From NCBI RefSeq assembly GCF_030813695.1, contig NZ_JAUSVA010000002.1:8145501-8209500 (forward strand): 64,000 nucleotides of DNA, given 5' to 3'. This DNA comes from Kitasatospora herbaricolor. GTDB taxonomy: Bacteria; Actinomycetota; Actinomycetes; Streptomycetales; Streptomycetaceae. Below, piece after piece: positions 58,701-64,000 of the stretch. The first letter of the stretch is position 1. Each line of letters begins with the position of its first letter. The position numbers and the translations under genes were made by a program. Under the pieces are notes generated by a model. The model did no database searches and was not told the DNA's origin. It saw nothing but the letters and a program-made list of their open reading frames with translations.

Positions 58701-58859
58701 CCGGAGGACGACCTGTTCGACCTCGGCGGGCACTCCTTGACGATCATCCAGATCAGCGCCCGGATCCGGCAGGCACTCGGGGTCGAGGTCGACTTCGACA
58801 TCTTCTTCGACACCCCGACGGTGGCCGGGATCGCCGACGCCGTCCGCGAGCGGCTCTGA
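55740..58859 (+). CDS. Nonribosomal peptide synthetase, one module C-A-T (glycine-like code)
   Basis: A 1039-aa single-module NRPS. The condensation domain (~8-430) has active HHAVFDG (residues 137-143). The adenylation domain (~455-950) has YTSGSTGRPKG (~611), SLSFDISALEIYLPLITGG, NVYGPTETTIW, RYRTGDL and KIRGHRIELGEIE, plus core Lys in NGKLDRR. The thiolation domain (~965-1035) has LGGHSL with the phosphopantetheine Ser at ~999. Reading the ten specificity positions against GrsA gives D-I-L-Q-L-G-V-I-W-K, one change from the classical glycine code. The N-terminal C domain has no partner module upstream, so it accepts an acyl starter or a peptide from another protein. There is no docking domain and only a weak Shine-Dalgarno. 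It is followed 211 bp later by the second NRPS. Confidence 0.95.
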   Translation: MPEQLPDRSAIPAGPAQQGVWLTERLLAAHEAYHLPVRIAFDAVDPDALEQAVTALVDRHPLLAAALVEQQGEVLVVPAGRRPTLQRVDAGLDSAADFEKRVEQDAARPFTLGTGPTARFTLYLRPDGRAELLAVAHHAVFDGASKEILVNDLAAGYAAALPGAVHQRPQAPAGPPVVAAPAPDPETVRRAAEWFGPRWAAATEPVLPGGARATTAAGPGESVTWALDAAAREALADAAARSGVTVFEFLLAALHGLLRRYGGEAVPVSVPLSTRTAGQAGEIGLFVNELPVHAPVLDGAGSDTDPAGAIGFDDWARAVRAELRGGYPFRGVPFGAAVGALSPRVGLAPVSFGYRRRGPQAHFAGTTARVDWAVFNGTARNTLNLQVVDAPDGTGFSLQHDPAVLAPDAARRIARHYATLLAGAVAAPRAPLGDLPLLDAEEHRLVTEAFNATEQPYPADRTVLDLVRERAATTPDAVAVSAGPERVSYRELTRRTDQLAAGLRAAGAGPGTLVALHLHRTGDLPVALLAVLATGAAYLPLDPGYPQPRLAAILADSGAALLLADQDPAPALAAVAPAVVRLDAALAAGAAAGTDPAAPAAGPADTAYVLYTSGSTGRPKGVAVGHRALVNLLHSFAGRLESGPQDVWLGLTSLSFDISALEIYLPLITGGRLVLATDGLAVDGAGLLDLIRREGVTHAQATPSGWRVLLSAGPERTGLVALAGGEALPLPLARELRAVVGRLFNVYGPTETTIWSTCAEIPAGPTGVTIGRPIANTRAQVVDSALRPVPIGVPGELLLGGDGVAEGYLGRPELTAERFVEDPYGPPGARRYRTGDLAAWTPDGELDFLGRADNQVKIRGHRIELGEIEARLLEHPAVAEAAVAVRPDQAGEPRLAGYLVTTGAPGPTAAELREHLLGTLPAAMVPQVFVPLPAMPLTPNGKLDRRALPEPPPEAPAAPQGRPAPADELQEQLCGIWAEVLGLPEVGPEDDLFDLGGHSLTIIQISARIRQALGVEVDFDIFFDTPTVAGIADAVRERL

Positions 58860-58940
58860 CCGCCCGCCGGGGCCCCGGCCCGCCACCGGGCCGGCCCCGG
58901 CGCCCCGGCCCTCGACCTCCCTGGCCCTCGATCTCCCCGG

Positions 58941-58972
58941 CCCACGGCCGCCCGGGCCCACGGCCGCCCGGG
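58941..58972. repeat. Exact 16-bp tandem duplication between NRPS genes
   Basis: CCCACGGCCGCCCGGG occurs twice in direct succession in the 211-bp GC-rich spacer between the two NRPS genes. No promoter is seen, so the genes are probably one transcript. Confidence 0.9.
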
Positions 58973-59070
58973 CCCGGCACCGGCCGCACCGTCCGACACC
59001 CACCGGTGCCGAGCGCCCCTCGCCGCGCACCCCATCCGCCTCCCCTCCGCGCGTCCCGAACAGGAAACCG

Positions 59071-62000
59071 ATGAGTGATACGCAGGACCTCCCGGCAGAC
59101 TGGTCCGCCACCAAGCGGGCCCTGCTCGCCCAGCGACTGAAGGGCGCGGCCGCACCGGCGCGGACCGTCGGACGCCGCCCTGCCGGCGCCACGCCGCCGC
59201 TCTCCAGCGGGCAGGAGCGGCTCTGGTTCATGGAGCAGTTCGCGCCCGGCAGCACGGCGTACGCGCTGGCCCCGGCCCGCCGGCTGCGGGGGCCGCTGGA
59301 CCGGGCCGCGCTGGACGCCTCACTGGCCGACCTGGTGGCCCGGCACGAGGGTCTGCGGATGGCCTTCCCCACCAACGACGACGGCATCGCCGAAGTCACC
59401 GTCGCCGAGCCGGGGCCCTTCCCGGCCCGCTTCCTGGACGTCTCCGCGGCCGAGGCCGGCGACCCGGAGCCGGACCCGGAGCGCCGTGCCGCCGCCGCCA
59501 TCCAGCGGGCCGTCGCCGAGCCCTTCGACCTCGCCACCGGCCCGCTGCTGCGCGCCCTGCTGGTCCGGATCGCCGACGAGGACCACGTCCTCGCCCTGGT
59601 GATGCACCACATAGCCTGCGACGGCTGGTCGGTGGACATCCTCAACCGCGAGCTGTCCGCCCTCTACGCCCGCCACGCCGACGGCACCGGCGAGGCCCTC
59701 CCCGAGCCGGAGGTCCAGTTCGGCGACTACGCCCGCTGGCAGCGGGCCCGGCTGGCCGACGGCTCGCTGACCGCCTCCCGCGCGTACTGGCGCGAGGAAC
59801 TGGACGGCGTCCCGGCGCTGGAGCTGCCCGCCGACCGGCCGCGCCCGCCGGTGCTCACCTTCGAGGGCGCGGTGCACCGCTTCCGCTGGAGCGCCGGGGT
59901 GTCCGACCGGATCGGGGAGCTGTCGCGCGCCTACGGCGCCTCCCGGTACATGGTGGTGATGGCCGCCTTCCAGGCCCTGCTGTCCCGGCACAGCGGGCAG
60001 TCGGACTTCGCGATCGGCTCGCCGGTGGCGGGCCGCCTGCACCGCGAACTGGAGGACGTGGTCGGCCCGTTCGTCAACATGCTGCCGATCCGCGCCGCCC
60101 TCGAACCGGAGCTGACCTTCGGCCGGCTGGTCAGCCGGGTCCGCGAGACCACCCTGGACGCGTACTCCCACCAGGAGGTGCCGTTCGAGCAGATGGTCAC
60201 CGACCTCGCCGTCGAGCGGGACGTCAGCCGCTCCGCCGTCTTCCAGACCACCTTCGCCTTCCAGAACTACGGCGACCGCGCCGCCCCCGGCAGCCCCGCC
60301 ATGCCGCTCGGCAACGAGGGCTTCGGCTACGAGAGCACCACCACCCACTTCGACCTCGCGCTCTACATGAACGAGCTGGAGGACGGCCTGCTCGGCGTCC
60401 TCACCTACCGCACCGACCTCTTCGACGCGGACACCATCGCCCGGCTGGCCGACCGCTTCGAGGTGCTGGTGTCGGCCGCGCTCGCCGACCCCGACCTGCC
60501 GGTCTCCCGCCTGCCGCTGCTGACGGAGGCCGAGTCCGCCGCCGTCCTCGGCAGCTGGGCCGCCGGCCCGGAGCTGCCCGCCGACGGCCCCGCCACCCTC
60601 ACCGAACTGATCGCCCGCAGCGTGGCGGCCGCCCCGGAGGCCCCGGCGCTGGTCTTCGAGGACCGCACGCTCTCCTACGGCGAACTCGACCTGCGGGCCA
60701 ACCGGCTGGCCCGGCGGCTGCGCGGGCTCGGGGTCGGTCCTGACACCCGGGTCGCGGTCTGCCTGGAGCAGTCGCCGGAACTGGCGGTCGCCCTGGTGGC
60801 GGTGCTCAAGGCCGGCGGGTGCTACCTGCCGCTCGACCCGGAGGCCCCCGCCGCCCGGCTGGACGCCCTGGTGGCCGACGCCGGCGCACCGGTGCTGATC
60901 ACCGACACCGGCCTGCGCGGCCGGCTGCCGCGGTTCGCCGGCGCCGCCGTCCTGGTCGACACCGAGCCCGGGGACGGGGACGGCTCGCCCCTGCCGGAGC
61001 TCTCCGGACCGGACGACCTCGCCTACGTGATCTACACCTCCGGCTCGACCGGCACCCCGAAGGGCGTCGCCGTCCAGCACCGCGAGATCCTCAACTACCT
61101 GGCGGGCGCGGGCGACCGGCTCGGCATCGTGCCGGGCGCGAGCTACGGGCTGCTGCAGTCGCTGTCCTTCGACTTCAGCATCACCATGCTCTACCTGGCG
61201 CTGGCCACCGGCGGGCGGGTCCACCTGCTGCCGCGCCGGATCGCCGGCGTCGAACTGGCCGAGCGGATCGAGACGCTGGGCATCGACTACCTCAAGATGA
61301 CCCCCTCGCACCTGGCCGCGCTGACGGCCGACGTCGAGGCCCGGCAGCTGCTGCCGCGCCGCGCCCTGGTACTGGGCGGCGAGGCCAGTGCGTACGCCTG
61401 GGCACGCGAACTCGCCGCGCTCGGCGTCTGCGCCGTCTTCAACCACTACGGGCCCACCGAGGCCACCGTCGGCGTCACCGTGCACGAGGTGCCGCCCGCC
61501 GACGGCACCGAGGTCACCGGCAGCACCCCGATCGGCCGCCCGCTTGCCGGCGCCCGCTGCTACGTGCTGGACGAGCACCGCAGACCCGTCCCGCCGGGCG
61601 TCACCGGCGAGCTGTACCTCGGCGGCGAGCGGCTGGCCCGGGGCTACCTCGGCCGGGACGACCTCACCGCCGAGCGCTTCCTGGAGGACCCGTTCGCCGC
61701 CCCCGGCGCGCGGATGTACCGCACCGGCGACCTCGCGCGCTGGCGCGCCGACGGGACCCTGGACTTCCTCGGCCGCGGCGACCACCAGATCAAGGTCCGC
61801 GGGTACCGGGTGGAGCCCGGCGAGATCGAGGCGGCGCTGACCGCGCTGCCCGGCGTCACCCAGGCCGTGGTGGTCGCCCGGGGCGAGGGCGTCAAGCAGA
61901 CCCTCGTCGCCTACCTGGAGCACCCGGAGCCGGCCGCCGCGCCGGGCACCGGCGAGCTGCGCGCCGCACTGCTGGACGTCCTGCCGGACTACATGATCCC

Positions 62001-64000
62001 GGCCCGGTTCGTCGTGCTGGACCGCCTGCCCCTGCAGGCCCACGGCAAGGTCGACCGCAAGGCGCTGCCCGCGCCCGAGGAGGGGGCCGGCGCCTCCTCG
62101 GCCGAGTGGCAGGAGCCCACCGGGGAGGTCGAGGAGTTCGTCGCCGCGATGTGGGCGGAGCTGCTCGAAGCCCCCCGGATCGGTGCCCTGGACGACTTCT
62201 TCGAACTCGGCGGCCACTCGCTGCTGGCCACCCAGGTGGTCGCCCGGATGCGTCGCGCCTACCCCGAACTCCCCACCCCGATCGGGGTGATGGACCTCTT
62301 CCAGCACTCCACCGTACGGGCCCTGGCCGCCCTGGTCTCCGCCCCGCGGACCGACCGGGGCCCGCGCAAGCTGCTGCACCGCCTCACCCCGCAGCGCCGC
62401 ACCACCGCCAGCATCGTCTGCGCCCCCTACGGCGGCGGCAGCGCGCTGATCTACAAGCCGCTCGCCGACGCGCTGCCCGAGGAGTGGGCGCTGCACTCGA
62501 TCGCGGTCCCCGGCCACGAGCTGGGCGAGCAGGCGATGCCGATCGAGGAGGTCGCCGAGCACACCGCGCAGGAGATCCTGGACGGCATCGAGGGCCGGAT
62601 CGTGCTCTACGGGCACTGCGGCCTCGGCGTGATGCTCACCGTCGAGATCGCCCGCCGGCTGGAGGCGGCCGGCCGCGAGGTGGAGGCCGTGCACCTGGGC
62701 GGCATCTACCCGTTCGCCCGCCCCAAGGGCCGCGGCTCCGCCGTCGCCGAGCGCTTCGCCGAGCTGGCCGAGAAGCTGCGCAGCGACCAGGGCATGGTCA
62801 ACGCGCTCGCCGCCGCCGGACTCGACGTGGACGAGGTGGACCCCGAGCAGCTGCGGCTGATCGTCCGCAACCGGCGGGTCGGTACCAAGGAGGCCGAGCG
62901 CTACTTCACCCGGCTCTTCGCCGAGGAGGGTGGCGGCCGGCTGCGCGCGCCGGTGATCTCCGTCGTCGGCGACCGGGACCCGGCCACCGAGTTCTACCAG
63001 GAGCGGTTCCGCGAGTGGCACCGGATCACCGACACCGCCGCCGTGGTGGTGCTGGACGAGGCCGGGCACTTCTACCTCAAGTACCGGGCCGAGGAGCTGG
63101 CCACCGTCCTGACCGCCGTGCACCGCTCGATCGCGGCCGGCACCGAGGACGAGCACCGCCGCGGTGAGGACGACACCTGGTGGCTGCAGGACGTCTCCCG
63201 CTCGCCGCTGGCCGCCCCGCAGCAGAGCGCCGAGGTGATCCGCCCCAGCATGCGGCGCTTCCTCACGGTCGCCACCGGCCAGCAGATCTCGATGATCGGC
63301 TCGGCGCTCACCGAGTTCGCCCTGCCGGTCTGGATCTACCTGCAGACCGGCTCGCTGGTCCAGTTCGGACTGCTCGCCGCCTGCGGCCTGGTCCCCGGAA
63401 TCCTGGCCGCACCCGTCGCCGGCGCCGTGATCGACCGGGGCGACCGCCGCAAGATCATGATCGGCGGCGACATCGCGGCCGGCCTCACCCAGGCCCTGAT
63501 GCTCGTCCTCTACCTGGCCGGGAGCCTGGAGGTCTGGCACGCCTACGTCCTCATCGGCGTGCTCTCCACCGCCCTCACCTTCCAGCGCCTCGCCTGGGGC
63601 TCCGCCGTCCCGCAGCTGGTGCCCAAGCGCTTCCTCGGACGGGCCAACGGCGTGGTCCAGATGGCCTTCGGCTTCGCGCAGTTCCTGGTACCGCTGTTCG
63701 CCGTCGGACTGCTCGCCGGCATCGGCCTCGGCGGCATCCTCGGCATCGACGTGCTCAGCTACACCGCCGCCACGGCCATCACCCTCGCCGTACGCTTCCC
63801 CAAGGCGATGGCCTGGACCCGCCGCGAGTCGGTCACCGCCGAGATCCGGGCCGGCTTCCAACGGTCCCTCGGCAGCCGGCACTTCCGCTCGATGCTGCTC
63901 TACTTCGCGGTCCTCAACATCTTCCTCTCCCCGCTCTTCCTGCTCACCACCCCGCTGGTGCTCTCCTTCGGCGAACTGCACGACACCGGCTGGGTCGCCA
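59071..64000 (+). CDS. NRPS C-A-T-thioesterase fused to an MFS transporter (partial, runs off the window)
   Basis: At least 1643 aa in one uninterrupted frame; no stop before the window end. The ATG has AGGA five bases upstream. The C domain (~45-470) has HHIACDG at 179. The A domain (~500-1000) has YTSGSTGTPKG (~656), NHYGPTEATVG, YRTGDL and VRGYRVEPGEIE, with specificity residues D-F-T-K-V-G-H-V-G-K, close to the aspartate code. The T domain has LGGHSL with Ser at ~1050. The thioesterase (~1100-1360; CAPYGGGSALIYKPLADAL) has Cys1183 in GHCGLG instead of Ser, Asp at GDRDP (~1301) and His1333. From ~1390, hydrophobic segments and the MFS loop AGAVIDRGDRRKIM show the N-half of a major-facilitator exporter. 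It would assemble, release and perhaps export the product. Confidence 0.93.
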   Translation, partial: MSDTQDLPADWSATKRALLAQRLKGAAAPARTVGRRPAGATPPLSSGQERLWFMEQFAPGSTAYALAPARRLRGPLDRAALDASLADLVARHEGLRMAFPTNDDGIAEVTVAEPGPFPARFLDVSAAEAGDPEPDPERRAAAAIQRAVAEPFDLATGPLLRALLVRIADEDHVLALVMHHIACDGWSVDILNRELSALYARHADGTGEALPEPEVQFGDYARWQRARLADGSLTASRAYWREELDGVPALELPADRPRPPVLTFEGAVHRFRWSAGVSDRIGELSRAYGASRYMVVMAAFQALLSRHSGQSDFAIGSPVAGRLHRELEDVVGPFVNMLPIRAALEPELTFGRLVSRVRETTLDAYSHQEVPFEQMVTDLAVERDVSRSAVFQTTFAFQNYGDRAAPGSPAMPLGNEGFGYESTTTHFDLALYMNELEDGLLGVLTYRTDLFDADTIARLADRFEVLVSAALADPDLPVSRLPLLTEAESAAVLGSWAAGPELPADGPATLTELIARSVAAAPEAPALVFEDRTLSYGELDLRANRLARRLRGLGVGPDTRVAVCLEQSPELAVALVAVLKAGGCYLPLDPEAPAARLDALVADAGAPVLITDTGLRGRLPRFAGAAVLVDTEPGDGDGSPLPELSGPDDLAYVIYTSGSTGTPKGVAVQHREILNYLAGAGDRLGIVPGASYGLLQSLSFDFSITMLYLALATGGRVHLLPRRIAGVELAERIETLGIDYLKMTPSHLAALTADVEARQLLPRRALVLGGEASAYAWARELAALGVCAVFNHYGPTEATVGVTVHEVPPADGTEVTGSTPIGRPLAGARCYVLDEHRRPVPPGVTGELYLGGERLARGYLGRDDLTAERFLEDPFAAPGARMYRTGDLARWRADGTLDFLGRGDHQIKVRGYRVEPGEIEAALTALPGVTQAVVVARGEGVKQTLVAYLEHPEPAAAPGTGELRAALLDVLPDYMIPARFVVLDRLPLQAHGKVDRKALPAPEEGAGASSAEWQEPTGEVEEFVAAMWAELLEAPRIGALDDFFELGGHSLLATQVVARMRRAYPELPTPIGVMDLFQHSTVRALAALVSAPRTDRGPRKLLHRLTPQRRTTASIVCAPYGGGSALIYKPLADALPEEWALHSIAVPGHELGEQAMPIEEVAEHTAQEILDGIEGRIVLYGHCGLGVMLTVEIARRLEAAGREVEAVHLGGIYPFARPKGRGSAVAERFAELAEKLRSDQGMVNALAAAGLDVDEVDPEQLRLIVRNRRVGTKEAERYFTRLFAEEGGGRLRAPVISVVGDRDPATEFYQERFREWHRITDTAAVVVLDEAGHFYLKYRAEELATVLTAVHRSIAAGTEDEHRRGEDDTWWLQDVSRSPLAAPQQSAEVIRPSMRRFLTVATGQQISMIGSALTEFALPVWIYLQTGSLVQFGLLAACGLVPGILAAPVAGAVIDRGDRRKIMIGGDIAAGLTQALMLVLYLAGSLEVWHAYVLIGVLSTALTFQRLAWGSAVPQLVPKRFLGRANGVVQMAFGFAQFLVPLFAVGLLAGIGLGGILGIDVLSYTAATAITLAVRFPKAMAWTRRESVTAEIRAGFQRSLGSRHFRSMLLYFAVLNIFLSPLFLLTTPLVLSFGELHDTGWVA

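Noticed and set aside
60819..63167. A 782-codon plus-strand frame inside the second NRPS
   Set aside because: It is out of phase with the NRPS, Arg-rich, and lacks family motifs; the true frame shows every adenylation and thioesterase core motif.
55503..63981. Very long antisense open frames (about 1380 and 1553 codons) on the minus strand opposite the NRPS genes
   Set aside because: They mirror the high GC3 of the NRPS coding strand, are Gly/Val/Arg-rich with no domains, and cross the NRPS promoter or lie inside clear C, A, T and TE domains.
1..64000. tRNA, rRNA or CRISPR loci
   Set aside because: No cloverleaf-like gene with a TTC-arm pattern, no rRNA-like conserved stretch and no regular repeat-spacer array was noticed by eye; a covariance-model scan was not possible.

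Overview
The window is about 73% GC by eye, with strong G/C third-position bias, GTG/TTG starts, GTGA/ATGA gene overlaps and GC-rich hairpin terminators. Its gene content includes LAL and ROK regulators, a lipoprotein-dependent sugar ABC importer, M4 protease, WXG100-like protein, LigD-type polymerase and NRPS. This fits the chromosome of a Streptomyces or Kitasatospora-type actinomycete; the genus cannot be fixed from the sequence alone. No rRNA, tRNA or CRISPR array was seen.

Region 1 (1-14.7 kb) is a secretome island. It holds a Sec-exported protein with a putative-Ig domain, an XRE regulator, an M4 metalloprotease, a large LAL regulator, a Tat-exported phosphoesterase and a ricin-lectin/beta-propeller protein. 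These exported proteins share C-terminal modules, two of them almost identical at DNA level. Region 2 (14.7-21 kb) is a carbohydrate-uptake operon: ROK regulator, then lipoprotein binding protein, two permeases and a cytoplasmic GH20 hexosaminidase. No ATPase is encoded, which fits a shared MsiK-type ATPase, and a DasR-box-like site lies upstream. Region 3 (21-30 kb) has small regulatory or unknown genes, exonuclease III, a GntR regulator with a near-perfect DasR-type box over its promoter, and a nested transposon. In the transposon, an IS110-family element sits inside an IS5-family element whose CTAG target duplication contains the stop codon of a second ROK gene.

Region 4 (29.7-34.7 kb) holds a flavin oxidoreductase, a methyltransferase, an acetyltransferase, small membrane and unknown proteins, and a TetR/SnoaL-like pair around repeated operator half-sites. 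Region 5 (34.7-38.1 kb) is the bioB-bioA-bioD cluster; bioF lies alone at 49.7 kb. BioB has a Cys-rich tail. Region 6 (38.4-53.7 kb) is mostly regulator-enzyme pairs: TetR/hydrolase with twin CGGAAC-N3-GTTCCG operators, LuxR-type/aldo-keto reductase, and XRE/aldo-keto reductase. It also holds a DUF3516-type helicase, a WXG100-like operon with a possible leader peptide, a LigD-type polymerase divergent from an ATP-dependent ligase, and a 2'-5' RNA ligase-like protein.

Region 7 (53.8-64 kb) starts with the orphan C-terminal half of an arabinofuranosidase-like protein. A 780-bp regulatory region follows, with a perfect palindrome, an inverted repeat, a promoter and two DasR-box-like sites. Two NRPS genes come next. 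The first is C-A-T with a specificity code read as D-I-L-Q-L-G-V-I-W-K (glycine-like). The second is C-A-T-TE with a code read as D-F-T-K-V-G-H-V-G-K (aspartate-like). Its thioesterase has Cys in the GxSxG position, and the frame runs straight on into an MFS transporter cut by the window end. This NRPS-TE-MFS fusion under apparent DasR-type (N-acetylglucosamine) control is the most interesting system here; the rest of the cluster must lie to the right.
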